A stretch of 64,000 bases of DNA from Lepidodermella squamata. Lineage: Eukaryota > Gastrotricha. The translations under genes were made by a program, and so were the position numbers. Shown piece after piece: positions 23,272 through 32,627 of the stretch (position 1 is the stretch's first letter; each line of letters begins with the position of its first letter). The stretch spans positions 1,488,001 to 1,552,000 of the forward strand of contig JBLDXI010000017.1 of the NCBI GenBank assembly GCA_047495785.1. The letters run 5' to 3'. The notes beneath the pieces were generated by a model that had not been told where the DNA came from, did no database searches, and saw only the letters and a list, made by a program, of their open reading frames with translations.

Positions 23272-24960
23272 ATGGTTACCACATCATTGAACCAACTAGA
23301 GCAACTCAGTTTGCAGCAAAATGCGGAGTTGCAGTCAATGGACCGTAGATTTTTGTCCCGTCTTCAAAATCTGAATTTGCTTCGAAACCACTGCAATAAC
23401 TTGTACCAACAGCGTGAAAAGGTTGAAATGCTGTCCAGTTTACACGACAAGCTGTTGCAACAGGAGTTTACCCTTCGCAAACTGAGACGCATTCGTGCTG
23501 AGGTCGACAGTCAGCGCCAACGGAATGAAAAGCTTGCTCGTGAATTGGGCAAAACGAAAGGAGAACTAGAGGACAAAGAAACTAGGCTTCAAGCTACGAA
23601 GCTAGCGGCTCAGAAAGCGGCTGCGAATTATGAAAAACTCCAGAAACAGCAACAGGAATGTGGTGTTTCGGAAAACCGAAAACCTGTTACTGAGTTAGTT
23701 AATGGCTCAATTGATAAGGCACCTGCATCGCCTAAAATTTTGCCGAAACCGGCTTCCCTGATCAAACCACATCTTGAAGACAAGGAAATGTCTAATGAAA
23801 ATTCTCAACGAACAGACAATGATGACGAAATCGCTACGTCTTTTATTACTGGCTGGGCACCGAAGCCATCCAAGACTAATATTCGGCACTCTGCTTCTGA
23901 CGCTGAGACCCGATTTGATGACGATGGTCATCTGATAGTATCTGCAGCAGACTTTGAAAATGCTCGCCCTGCATCTGACTTTTTGTCCCACGCGCTTCCA
24001 ACCTTTCGTTACGCTTCGAAGTCCCAAACATTCTTGCGGAGAATCGGTGTGGATGGTGGACGCGCCAAAACCGTTGAATCGCTATACAAAGATTTCCATC
24101 CTCGGGCGCTGCAACAAACTGCCGTTTCCATAATTGACGAGAATGGATCTGGCGAGCAGCAGCAAAAGGGCGAAGTTGTAACTGCGTCAGTTGTTACGAA
24201 TGTGGCATCGAAAGACGAGACCCCCGAGCAATGCTTGGATAACAAGCCAATAATTAGATCTATTCTTATCACGAAAACTGTCACAAAACGTAATCTGGAT
24301 CGCAGGGTGAAATTTAGTCCGCTCTGCTTATTGCTGGATGCTGCTCTGGACGGCGATCTAGAATTGGTGAAGGTACTTCTTAAAGAAGTGAAAGACCCAT
24401 CGGCGCCAAATGACGAAGGAATAACCGCTCTTCACAATGCGATTTGTGCCGGACACACAGAAATGGTTGAATTGTTGGTATCTTATGGTGTGGATGTCAA
24501 TAGCGGGGATACTGATGGCTGGACAGGACTTCATTGCGCTGCTAGTTGTAATAACAAAGCTTTGTGCCAACTTCTTGTTGAGAATGGAGGTGCCTTATTT
24601 GCACTCACTAACCCTGATTCAGAGACACCTCGTGATAAATGCGAGCCTGAAGAAGATGATTTTGCTGAATGTTACGCCTACCTCTTAGAGGCTGAAGAGC
24701 AGCTTGGCAAGGCGAACAACGGCGTTGTTTATGCCGCGTTCGACTTTAAGAGTGATGAAATTGTTTTTGACGGCGATATGCTACAATTTGGACTCGGAAA
24801 CGAATTGACTATTTTGCGCCGTGGTGATGATTCTGAAAACAGCTGGTGGTGGGCTCGTAACAAGGATGGACGAGAAGGCTATGTTCCGAACTCCTACCTG
24901 GCTTTATACCCTCGAAACGAAGCATTCTGGAATCGTTACGGACCGGAAATAAGAAAATAA
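23272..24960 (+). CDS. ASPP (PPP1R13 family): ASPP-family protein (p53-binding, ankyrin-SH3)
   Basis: A single coding exon encodes 562 residues. Residues about 10-130 are coiled coil rich in Gln, Glu, Lys and Leu. A low-complexity, partly acidic linker follows. Ankyrin repeats occupy about 350-460 (LLDAALDGDLELVKVLL, GITALHNAICAGHTEMVELL, DGWTGLHCAASCNNKALCQLL). A C-terminal SH3 domain spans about 485-548 (VVYAAFDF, ENSWWWARNKDGREGYVPNS, YLALYPR). The ankyrin-SH3 end is diagnostic of ASPP1/ASPP2/iASPP, which bind p53-family proteins and PP1. Length is near that of invertebrate ASPP proteins and well below mammalian ASPP2. The in-frame TAG just upstream lies in the predicted 5' UTR intron, so ATG 23272 is the natural start. 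Confidence 0.93.
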   Translation: MVTTSLNQLEQLSLQQNAELQSMDRRFLSRLQNLNLLRNHCNNLYQQREKVEMLSSLHDKLLQQEFTLRKLRRIRAEVDSQRQRNEKLARELGKTKGELEDKETRLQATKLAAQKAAANYEKLQKQQQECGVSENRKPVTELVNGSIDKAPASPKILPKPASLIKPHLEDKEMSNENSQRTDNDDEIATSFITGWAPKPSKTNIRHSASDAETRFDDDGHLIVSAADFENARPASDFLSHALPTFRYASKSQTFLRRIGVDGGRAKTVESLYKDFHPRALQQTAVSIIDENGSGEQQQKGEVVTASVVTNVASKDETPEQCLDNKPIIRSILITKTVTKRNLDRRVKFSPLCLLLDAALDGDLELVKVLLKEVKDPSAPNDEGITALHNAICAGHTEMVELLVSYGVDVNSGDTDGWTGLHCAASCNNKALCQLLVENGGALFALTNPDSETPRDKCEPEEDDFAECYAYLLEAEEQLGKANNGVVYAAFDFKSDEIVFDGDMLQFGLGNELTILRRGDDSENSWWWARNKDGREGYVPNSYLALYPRNEAFWNRYGPEIRK

Positions 24961-25194
24961 CGAATGCTATTATTGTTATTAAATATTTATTCCTGATTTG
25001 TTGAAAGTATTAGCCATTTTTTCAGTTTGCTCAAAGCAGTTTTCTATGTAATTTTCTATGCTTCTGCTGCACCTTTGTATTGCTTAGTATTTCAACGATT
25101 AAATCAGGTGATGATCACCTGTTAATTATTATCAACGTGTATAAACCTTTCATGCGACGCTTTTCATTTCCATTGAAAAATTATTGTTTAAAAC

Positions 25195-27036
25195 ATGTCT
25201 TTATTAACGGGAATTGTTTTCTTCATTATTAGGCTTTTAGTTTTGATAATGGTGACTAAAATTGCCGCAATGACAGCAGGGAACAATGCGCCTGTGAATA
25301 TCGCGCGGTCGCTTTTTCACCTGCTACTCGCAGCCAGATTATGCGCAGTTCTGTTTTCAAACATCTGGGACTGTGACGAAACGTACAATTACTTCGAACC
25401 GGCTCACTTTTTACTCTACGGATACGGTTGCCAGACATGGGAATATGCGCCTGAATTTGGCCTGAGGTCCTACGCTTACCTACTGGTACATCTCGCAGCG
25501 GTTTACGTTCCTGCCGTTGTCCTGCAGGCGTCGAAAACATTCGTTTTCTACTTCATCCGATTTTTCTTGGTGATGCTAGAAATTTGGACGCAAACTAAAT
25601 TTGTTACAGCTATTTCGAGTAAATTCGGAGGCACGATTGGCGATATGACGTTGCTCTTAGCAGCGTTCTGCCCCGGTTATTTCCAAGCTTCGACGGCTTT
25701 TCTCCCCTCTTCAAGTGCTATGGTGTTACTTCAATTCGCTTTGACAGCGTTTATGGAACGGAAATATTACCAAACTGCAATTGCTGGTGCTTTTTCCGCA
25801 TTCCTAGTCTGGCCTTTTTCAGCCGCGTTATACATTCCAGCGGCCGTGGCGATTCTATTTGACCTAAAAACGAAATTTATCGCATATGCGGTGAAACTTT
25901 TAGTTCTGGTGTTGTTATTCGTCGTTGCTCCAATCGTGTTTATCGATACGTTATTTTACGGAAAATACGTTGCCGCAGCTTACAATATTGCTGTATACAA
26001 TTTCCTGGCAGTTGACGAGAAGCGCGGGTCGCATATCTACGGAACAGCACCGGTCTCATATTACCTGATGAATTTATTTTTGAATTTCAATTTCGCCCTT
26101 GTTTTTTGCGCTTTCGGTGTTTTCGCGCTGATTTTTGTGTCGCGCAATTTTTTCGCCCCTCACGCTGTTGGGCAAGAGCGAAAATCTGTGGCGTTGGTGC
26201 TTGTATCCACCTTACTTGTTTGGCTCGGTATTTTCTTCCCACAACCGCATAAGGAGGAACGATTTTTATACCCGGTTTACCCGTTATTTTGCTTAACGGC
26301 CGCTGTTGGAGTTCAATACCTGACCACGGTTATCTACCGAATTTTTCACGCTTTCGCGAAATTTCGTGCTTTTCTTGCCGATTGCGTTCAATTGGGTTTC
26401 ATCGCCGTATTTGTTCTGCTTTCTTTGAGCCGCTGTGCTTCGTTATATTTCAATTACCACGCTTCGATGGATGTATATCTTCGATTTTCGGAATCGGTAA
26501 AATTACCGGCTGGTAATACCGGGTCGACTTACAATTTTTGCGTCGGGCGTGAATGGCACCGATCTCCCGGCCATTTTCTGCTGAATGACCACCGCATTCG
26601 ACTGCGCTTCATCGAAAGTGCTTTTGAAGGTCTGTTACCAGGCCATTACCATGAAAATTTGACAATTGCAAACGCAACTCGAGCCTCGAGACCGGATATG
26701 AACGATTTGAATCGCGAGGAGAAAAGCCATTACGTGCCGGTTTCAACTTGCCATTTTCTAGCTGATATTAACATGGAATCGCTGGGCGATAAACCTGGGA
26801 AGGAACCGAATTATGCGGCCGACAAATCGTGGACAGTTTTGATTCGACTACCGTATCTGGCGACAGTTGACCGGGAAGAAGTTGCATTACCAGCCTGGAA
26901 ATCGCTGTCAAATCGTCTGCTTCGTGCTTTTTATGTACCGTATTTTTCGCCGCTGGTTACGCAAAGCTCATTCCGTGACTACGTGATTCTGCAAAATACA
27001 GCATTGCTACCCCTGAAAATTTCCTCAACTCTATAA
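25195..27036 (+). CDS. ALG9: ALG9 alpha-1,2-mannosyltransferase (GT22)
   Basis: A single exon encodes 613 residues with about ten hydrophobic segments. The luminal motif WDCDETYNYFEPAHFLLYG near residue 60 carries the acidic residues conserved in the GT22 family. FLPSSSAM, WPFSAALYIP, PQPHKEERFLYPVYPLFC and the C-terminal LLRAFYVPYFSPL all match ALG9. The enzyme adds two alpha-1,2-linked mannoses to the dolichol-linked oligosaccharide in the ER lumen, so it serves N-glycosylation. The length equals the human protein. It lies 234 bp after ASPP. Its stop codon (TAA at 27034-27036) overlaps a TATAAAA sequence that begins at 27032 and sits upstream of the first F-box gene; see findings. Confidence 0.95.
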   Translation: MSLLTGIVFFIIRLLVLIMVTKIAAMTAGNNAPVNIARSLFHLLLAARLCAVLFSNIWDCDETYNYFEPAHFLLYGYGCQTWEYAPEFGLRSYAYLLVHLAAVYVPAVVLQASKTFVFYFIRFFLVMLEIWTQTKFVTAISSKFGGTIGDMTLLLAAFCPGYFQASTAFLPSSSAMVLLQFALTAFMERKYYQTAIAGAFSAFLVWPFSAALYIPAAVAILFDLKTKFIAYAVKLLVLVLLFVVAPIVFIDTLFYGKYVAAAYNIAVYNFLAVDEKRGSHIYGTAPVSYYLMNLFLNFNFALVFCAFGVFALIFVSRNFFAPHAVGQERKSVALVLVSTLLVWLGIFFPQPHKEERFLYPVYPLFCLTAAVGVQYLTTVIYRIFHAFAKFRAFLADCVQLGFIAVFVLLSLSRCASLYFNYHASMDVYLRFSESVKLPAGNTGSTYNFCVGREWHRSPGHFLLNDHRIRLRFIESAFEGLLPGHYHENLTIANATRASRPDMNDLNREEKSHYVPVSTCHFLADINMESLGDKPGKEPNYAADKSWTVLIRLPYLATVDREEVALPAWKSLSNRLLRAFYVPYFSPLVTQSSFRDYVILQNTALLPLKISSTL

Positions 27037-27038
27037 AA
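27032..27038 (+). promoter_or_regulatory. TATA-like element overlapping the ALG9 stop codon
   Basis: The context CTCAACTCTATAAAAGAGA spans the last ALG9 codons. Equivalent sequences precede most downstream F-box genes: TATAAA at 29156, 30490, 32538 and 33615, each in CTCAACT(G/T)TATAAA..GAGA context. Copy 4 has only AATAAAAC and copy 7 has CTCAACTTTAAGC, so both have lost the TATA. Conservation in non-coding copies suggests core promoter use. Confidence 0.5.
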
Positions 27039-27120
27039 GAGATACTAAAAACATTAACAAATTAAATTTTGAGAATTGGTTTTTGAAAATTTTATTTATT
27101 TTTATGTAGGTTTTTTATAT

Positions 27121-27855
27121 ATGACGTCCACTCGGAACTTCAATGACCTGCCTTTTGACTGTCTCTATCAGATTTTCGGGTATTTGAGCTACCACGAAAT
27201 CGAACAATTTCGACGGATCAGCCGCCAGATTAATACAATCTGTCATTTGTTCCTGAAATCAGGCGCCGCAAAACTACATACGAAGGTGATCCAAATTCTG
27301 ACAAAACTCAAAGGCTATCCACCGCAGCGTGATTTGCCAGATTTAATCAACGTTGCAGAGATTGTTAAGTTGGATCTCTTCATAATTGGCATGGCTCTTG
27401 ATCGGTACCTGACATTTTGCCAGTCGACATTTTACCCTGGTAAAATGCTGGATGAAATGTTTCAGATAGTGGCGAATATCGAGAAATTGATTAATCAGAT
27501 TTCTGATTGGGGCATACGTCGCCATTCCTTCACTTATTGCCTCATCATAGCAACAATGGCTAGGGTAAATAAGTTGAAAGACCTCTCGAAGATGGCCACG
27601 GACCATATTAAAAACGTCATGATACCGAGAGTGAGTGGTCAAATTACGTCCCGCGCTGCCTTGGAAGCCATCATTGAAATTCCAGCGCCGCTGACTGGAA
27701 CTGTCGGCAAAAAGTTAGTCTCGCCACCGAAGGATACGTGGCATTCGAATTTATCGACTGCGGTAGCTGTGGTCCTGGGCATTATCGCGTTGTTTGCGTT
27801 TGGAGCTGGCTGTTCCTTTGCCGGAGCGTATCTGGCGCTGAAATCGATTGAATAA
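27121..27855 (+). CDS. F-box protein with C-terminal membrane anchor, array copy 1
   Basis: 244 residues, single exon. The N-terminal F-box (residues 6-45) reads FNDLPFDCLYQIFGYLSYHE followed by IEQFRRISRQ, which fits the LP..L..IF.YL consensus that binds SKP1. The middle region, shared by the whole array, holds STFYPGKMLDEMFQI. The last 35 residues contain a hydrophobic helix (AVAVVLGIIALFAFGAG) and a second small-residue segment (SFAGAYLALK), consistent with a tail anchor. It would be an SCF substrate receptor held at a membrane; substrate unknown. The start is the ATG 10 bases after an acceptor (TATGTAG). It lies 84 bp after the ALG9 stop. F-box assignment is good; the tail-anchor role is inference. 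Confidence 0.85.
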   Translation: MTSTRNFNDLPFDCLYQIFGYLSYHEIEQFRRISRQINTICHLFLKSGAAKLHTKVIQILTKLKGYPPQRDLPDLINVAEIVKLDLFIIGMALDRYLTFCQSTFYPGKMLDEMFQIVANIEKLINQISDWGIRRHSFTYCLIIATMARVNKLKDLSKMATDHIKNVMIPRVSGQITSRAALEAIIEIPAPLTGTVGKKLVSPPKDTWHSNLSTAVAVVLGIIALFAFGAGCSFAGAYLALKSIE

Positions 27856-28151
27856 TAGACAGCTGCAAGACTTGGATCTTGTCTGTGAACTTGAAATTAG
27901 CTTCTCGAGAGGCATTTTAAGGTTTGGATTTAGTTCGCACTCTTAACCGAGTCTTTCAGGAGCTCTATCTTCGCGCCGGAGATTTCGCTTTGCTGCATGT
28001 TTTGAGGCTACAAGACAGATTTCATCAAAATCGTCGTTGTTGGTTGAAATCTCACAGCTTCGAGAGGAATCAATTTCGACCGCATCTCGCTATCAGAATC
28101 GTAGACTTCATGCGCTTTTGCTCTAGTCACTAAACCGATATGTATTTTCTG
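27856..28151 (+). repeat. 3' flank of F-box copy 1, duplicated after copy 2
   Basis: The stretch from GCAAGACTTGGATCTTGTC through AAACCGATATGTAT reappears after copy 2 at about 29992-30283 with few differences. Copies 1 and 2 therefore came from a segmental duplication that included the 3' flank. The hAT insertion interrupts only the copy-1 version. Confidence 0.75.
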
Positions 28152-28965
28152 TAGGGGTGAGCCGAAATTTCTGGTAACCGGGTTGCCGAATTTTCAAGGC
28201 TGGATTCGGTTCGGTTCGGTTCGGTTCGGTTATCCTAAAAAAAACCGAATTTCAAACCGAATTTTACTTATTTCAGATTTGATTGTAGCTTGTTTTATTT
28301 ACAGTTTGCAGTCGCAGTTGTAATTAAGCACAGTTAGATAATTTTTACAGAAGATTAGCATCTCTGCTTTTCGCCGTTCAATGAGCATCGAATTCTGACT
28401 CCCGATTCTGAGCAAATTCTCGGTTTTATCGTGACTCGCGCCTGAATATTAAAAAATTAAAATTTAACCCTGTCGGGGTGTATACTCCCATTTTACTCCT
28501 ACTTAACGGCGTACAGCTAAGATGAAAATAGGCGGTAGAAAAACAGGCATTAGTGCGCGCGCATTCGCAGTAAACGCACGTGATCACCTGTACGCGCTAC
28601 GCTATTGGATACGCAACAAAACCGGCGCGCGTCTATCATTGTAACTGCATTGCGATTGGCTGAAAATCACGCAAACATTGCCTAATAATTTAAAACTGAG
28701 GCTGGTCAAATTGTGCGCCATATTGTGCGCCTATAATCGTATTCGTCACGCTATTGGTCTACGCTGACTTGACTCGCGCGCGATCGAAATCCTATTGGGT
28801 TAGTGTTTCTCGCGCGGCAAAACGCACAGTCACGTGAGCCAATGTTTAACGTGACGCTATTAGTTGAAAAACCGATCGGCGAAGGCGAAGGCAGCACGCG
28901 TTAATGTCAGTTTTAGGTATCGCGATTCTTTTCGGTTCTAAAGTTTACGATTCGGCTCACCCCTA
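28152..28965. mobile_element. non-autonomous hAT-type transposon with 8-bp target duplication
   Basis: This 814-bp element begins TAGGGGTGAGCCGAA and ends with the exact inverse, TTCGGCTCACCCCTA, giving 15-bp perfect terminal inverted repeats. It is flanked by the perfect direct repeat ATTTTCTG (28144-28151 and 28966-28973). An 8-bp target duplication is the hallmark of hAT elements. The paralogous site after F-box copy 2 (near 30283-30290) is uninterrupted and shows the empty target. Inside are a (GGTTC)n run at about 28205-28230 and GC-rich sequence, but no transposase frame, so it depends on an enzyme from elsewhere. Confidence 0.9.
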
Positions 28966-29095
28966 ATTTTCTGTTTACTTTTTCGTCTTGTTTTCGTCTC
29001 GCTTTATCTTTGCTGATTTTGTAGTCATTTTGCATTCGTACTTCGAAAGGTGATGCCTGTCATTTTTAAGCAGGTAGATGCTTTTTGTCAATTTT

Positions 29096-29208
29096 TTGTC
29101 ACTGGTTTCGCAAATCTCATTCCGTGACTACGAGATCTCAACTCTAGCTCAACTGTATAAAGAAGAGACTAAAAAATTATTTGCTAAATTTTCACTTTTT
29201 GTTTTTAG
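29096..29208 (+). promoter_or_regulatory. ALG9-tail relic, TATA box and acceptor before F-box copy 2
   Basis: CACTGGTTTCGCAAATCTCA and TTCCGTGACTACG match the end of the ALG9 coding sequence at 26952-26983 with few changes. TATAAA follows at 29156 and GTTTTTAG ends at 29208, 18 bases before the ATG. The TATA-to-acceptor distance of about 50 bp leaves almost no room for a cis 5' exon. Confidence 0.55.
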
Positions 29209-29226
29209 GTTTTATTTGTATTTATT

Positions 29227-29961
29227 ATGACGTCTACTCGGAAGCTCAACGACCTACCTAATGACTGTCTCTATAAAATGTTTGGGTATTTGAGCTACCA
29301 CGAAATCGAGCAATGTCGACTGATCAGCCGCCAGATTAATGCTCTATGCCATTCATTGCTGAAATCAGGCGCTGAACAAATACGAACAATAACGCGCCGA
29401 ATCCAGACAGATTACAGAGGCCATCCACGGCAGCGTGGATTACGAAATTTACTCGCTGCTGTAGATATTGTTGAAGATGAACTCTTATCATTTGGTTTCG
29501 CTCTTGATCGATACCTAATAACTTGTCACTCAACGTTTTACCCTGGAAAAGTGCTGGATGAAGCGTTCCGGATTATGTTGAATATCAAGAAGTTGATTAA
29601 TCAGATATCAGATTGGAGCGTACCCCAACAGCCCTTCACTTATTTACTTATTGTAGGAACAGTGGCTAGGACACATAAGTTGGATGACCTTTTTAGAATG
29701 GCTGTGAAACATATTGATAACGTCATGATACCGATTATGAGGAAAACCCATGGACACATTTCTCCCCGCTCTACCTTAGCAGCCACCATCGAAATTCCAG
29801 CGCCGTTGACTGGAACTGTCGGCAAAATGTCTAACTGGCCACCGAAGGAGGCGAAGGAGGAGATAGAGATTCGAAGGTATGGACTGCTGCAGCTGTGTTC
29901 CTGGACATTATCGCGTTGTTTGGAACCAACTGAGCCTTTGCCGGGACATATCTCGCGCTGA
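29227..29961 (+). CDS. F-box protein, array copy 2, frameshifted tail
   Basis: 244 codons. The F-box (LNDLPNDCLYKMFGYLSYHE) and middle region (STFYPGKVLDEAFRI) are intact and close to copy 3. After NWPPKEAKEEIEI the frame leaves that of the relatives. The DNA still encodes the anchor in another frame (AAAVFLDIIALFGT, then TGA, then AFAGTYLALKV), so an indel in a purine-rich GAGGCGAAGGAGGAG run at about 29845-29868 shifted it. A second lesion, TGA for the usual TGT or TGG, interrupts the old frame. The predicted product has a soluble, arginine-containing tail. It is either a decaying copy or a soluble variant. Confidence 0.75.
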   Translation: MTSTRKLNDLPNDCLYKMFGYLSYHEIEQCRLISRQINALCHSLLKSGAEQIRTITRRIQTDYRGHPRQRGLRNLLAAVDIVEDELLSFGFALDRYLITCHSTFYPGKVLDEAFRIMLNIKKLINQISDWSVPQQPFTYLLIVGTVARTHKLDDLFRMAVKHIDNVMIPIMRKTHGHISPRSTLAATIEIPAPLTGTVGKMSNWPPKEAKEEIEIRRYGLLQLCSWTLSRCLEPTEPLPGHISR

Positions 29962-30429
29962 AAGTGATTAAGTCATAGGCAGAGACAGCTGCAAGACTTG
30001 GATCTTGTCGGTGAACATGAAATGAGCTTCTCGAGAGCATTTCAAGGTTTACACTTGGATTTAGTTCGCACTCTTATCCGAGTCTTTCAGAAGCTTAGCT
30101 TCGCGCCGGAGATTTCGCTTTGCTGCATGTTTTGAGGCTGCAAGACAGATTTAATCAAAATCGTCGTTGTTGGTTGAAATCTCACGGCTTCGAGAGGAAT
30201 CAATTTCGACCACATCTCTTTCATCTTGCTATCAGAATCGTAGACTTCATGCGCTTTTGCTCTAGTCACTAAACCGATATGTATCATCTGTTTACTTTTT
30301 TCGTCTCGTTTCATCTTTGCTCCATAGTTGTGCTGATTTTTTAGTCATTTTGTAATCGTTCTGTAAAAAGTGTAGCCGGTCATTTCAGGCAGCTCAAGGC
30401 TTTTTGTAAAATCTTGTTCTTCGAATTTT

Positions 30430-30542
30430 TTGCCACTGGTTACGCAAAGCTCATTCCGTGACTAAGTGATCTCAACTCTAGCTCAACTGTATAAAGGAGA
30501 GACTAAAAAATTATTTGCTAAAATTTCACTGTTTGTTTTTAG
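30430..30542 (+). promoter_or_regulatory. ALG9-tail relic, TATA box and acceptor before F-box copy 3
   Basis: CTGGTTACGCAAAGCTCATT and CCGTGACTA are identical to ALG9 coding sequence near 26953-26980. TATAAA is at 30490 and TTTTTAG ends at 30542, 18 bases before the ATG. The layout equals that of copy 2. Confidence 0.6.
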
Positions 30543-30560
30543 GTTTCATTTATATTTATT

Positions 30561-31280
30561 ATGACGTCCACTCGGAAGCTCAACGACCTACCTAATGACT
30601 GTCTCTATAAAATTTTTGGGTATTTGAGCTACCACGAAATCGAGCAATGTCGACTGATCAGCCGCCAGATTAATGCTCTATGCCATTCATTGCTGAAATC
30701 AGGCGCTGAAAAAATGCGAACAAAATTGCGCGGACTTCAAACGGAACTCAAAGGCCATCTGCCTCGGCGTGCATCAGCCAGAACCAACGACATTGCATCT
30801 CATTTAATCAGCAATGTCGATTCCGTTGGCCTTGAAGTCTCACGCGTTGGCTTCGCTCTTAATAAATACCAAAGAACTGGCAAGTCGACCTTTTACCCTG
30901 GTAAAGTGCTGGATGAAGCGTTTCGGATAATTGCTCATGTCGAAAAGTGGATGCCTCAGATCTCTGATTCTCAACCGCCCTCGAATTATTCCCGAGATTG
31001 GAAGTTGATGGTTGAGTTGGGAGACCTTTGCACTATGGCTAAGGAGCATATCGAAGACGTCCTCATACCGAGTAAGCAGCAAAGATCTTCGCTAATTTGT
31101 TCCGATTGTTGCTTAGATATCGACTACTCTGACTACTCTGACTGGCCACAGAAGAAGACATGGCATTCGAATTTATTGATTGCCGCAGCTGTGGTTCTAG
31201 CCATTATCGTTTTATTCGTGTTTGGAGCTGGCTGTGCGTTTGCTGGGACGTATCTGGCGCTGAAAGTTGTGAAATCATAA
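30561..31280 (+). CDS. F-box protein with C-terminal membrane anchor, array copy 3
   Basis: 239 residues, single exon. The F-box is nearly identical to copy 2 through about residue 50; the middle then resembles copies 4-6 (PRRASARTNDIASHL, STFYPGKVLDEAFRI). This suggests that copies exchanged segments by unequal crossing-over or gene conversion. The C-terminus carries the hydrophobic anchor (LLIAAAVVLAIIVLFVFGAG) and CAFAGTYLALKVVKS. An acidic, tyrosine-rich insert DYSDYSDW lies just before the anchor. Confidence 0.85.
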   Translation: MTSTRKLNDLPNDCLYKIFGYLSYHEIEQCRLISRQINALCHSLLKSGAEKMRTKLRGLQTELKGHLPRRASARTNDIASHLISNVDSVGLEVSRVGFALNKYQRTGKSTFYPGKVLDEAFRIIAHVEKWMPQISDSQPPSNYSRDWKLMVELGDLCTMAKEHIEDVLIPSKQQRSSLICSDCCLDIDYSDYSDWPQKKTWHSNLLIAAAVVLAIIVLFVFGAGCAFAGTYLALKVVKS

Positions 31281-31584
31281 CCATTTGCACGCATCTGTCT
31301 TTCGAACAGATATCTTTGAGCGAAGGCCTGATCTATGTAGTCATTGTTATAGTCTTTTTGTATTCTTAGTCACTTTTGTATACTTTACTGATTAATGTTT
31401 AATTGTCTTACTCGTGTTTTGTATTTCCGTATTTTATGCATTGCTCAATTTTTAACTTTGTGATTTCGTTACTACCTCTAAAAATTTCATCTCTTCCTTA
31501 ATAATAAAACGAGAGGCTCAAAATGAACAAATTAAATTATGTTAAAATTTCATACTTTCCTTTTAGATTTTATTTATATTTGCC

Positions 31585-32307
31585 ATGGCGTCCACTCGGA
31601 ATTTCAACGACCTACCCAATGACTGTCTCTATCAGATTTTCGGGTATTTCAGCTACCACGAAATCGAGCAATTTCGACTGATCAGCCGCCGGATTGATTT
31701 AATATGTCACTCAATGCTCAGTTTAAGCGCTGAAAAATTACAAGCGAAGGCGTTAAGATTTCAGACGGAACTTAAAGGCCGATTACCACGGCGCGAATCA
31801 GCCAGAAGCAACAGCATTGCATCTCATTTACTTGGTGATGCAAAGTCTGTTAAATATAGTCTCTCACTTATTGGCTCCGCTCTTGACAAATACCGAAAAA
31901 CTTGCAAGTCGACGTTTTACCCAGGTAAAGTGCTGGATGAAGCCTTTCGAATCATGGCTTATATCGAAAAATGGACGGCTCAAATTTCTGATTCGAGCAT
32001 ATCTCAGCCACCCTCGACGTATTCACGAGATTGGGATTTGCTGAATGAGTTGGGAGACCTTTGCACTATGGCTACGGAGCACATCGAAGACGTCCTGACA
32101 CCGAGTGAGGGGCAAAAATCTAGCCAAATTTCGTCCCATTTTGTCATTGATTTTGGCAAAAAGTTAGGCGCCCCACCGAAGGAGACTTGGCCTTCGAATA
32201 TATTGATTGCGACTGCTGTAGTCCTGGGCATTATAGCGTTGTTCGCGTTAGGAGCTGGCTGGTCTTTTGCCGGGACGTATCTGGCGCTGAAATTTACAAA
32301 ATTATAA
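31585..32307 (+). CDS. F-box protein with C-terminal membrane anchor, array copy 4
   Basis: 240 residues, single exon. The F-box reads FNDLPNDCLYQIFGYFSYHE. The middle includes RLPRRESARS, KYRKTCKSTFYPGKVLDEAF and WTAQISDSS. The anchor is ILIATAVVLGIIALFALGAG followed by WSFAGTYLALKFTKL. The start follows CTTTTAG by 18 bases (ATTTTATTTATATTTGCC then ATG). The upstream TATA equivalent is degenerate. Confidence 0.85.
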   Translation: MASTRNFNDLPNDCLYQIFGYFSYHEIEQFRLISRRIDLICHSMLSLSAEKLQAKALRFQTELKGRLPRRESARSNSIASHLLGDAKSVKYSLSLIGSALDKYRKTCKSTFYPGKVLDEAFRIMAYIEKWTAQISDSSISQPPSTYSRDWDLLNELGDLCTMATEHIEDVLTPSEGQKSSQISSHFVIDFGKKLGAPPKETWPSNILIATAVVLGIIALFALGAGWSFAGTYLALKFTKL

Positions 32308-32627
32308 CCGTTTGTTTGTGTCTTTCAAACAGGTTTCTTTGACCGAAGGCCTGATCTGTGTAGTCATTTTCGTTTTTGTAGTCCTTTTTTGTATGCTTCC
32401 AGGTTGCCATATTTGACAACTTGAGGTCTTATGTCAAATTGTCTTGCTCGTTTTTCATTCCGTATTTAACACAATGCTCAATTTTTAACCAAGTGATTTT
32501 GTTACTACCACTAAAAATCTCATGTCTACCTCAACTTTATAAACGGGAGACTCAAAAAAAAACAAGTTTAATGTGAAATTCGTCAAATATTCGCTTTTGC
32601 CATTTTAGATTTCATCTTATATTTTTA

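Noticed and set aside
31817-32231. Open frames overlapping F-box copy 4 on both strands
   Set aside because: They are shadows of the F-box coding sequence and vary freely among copies.
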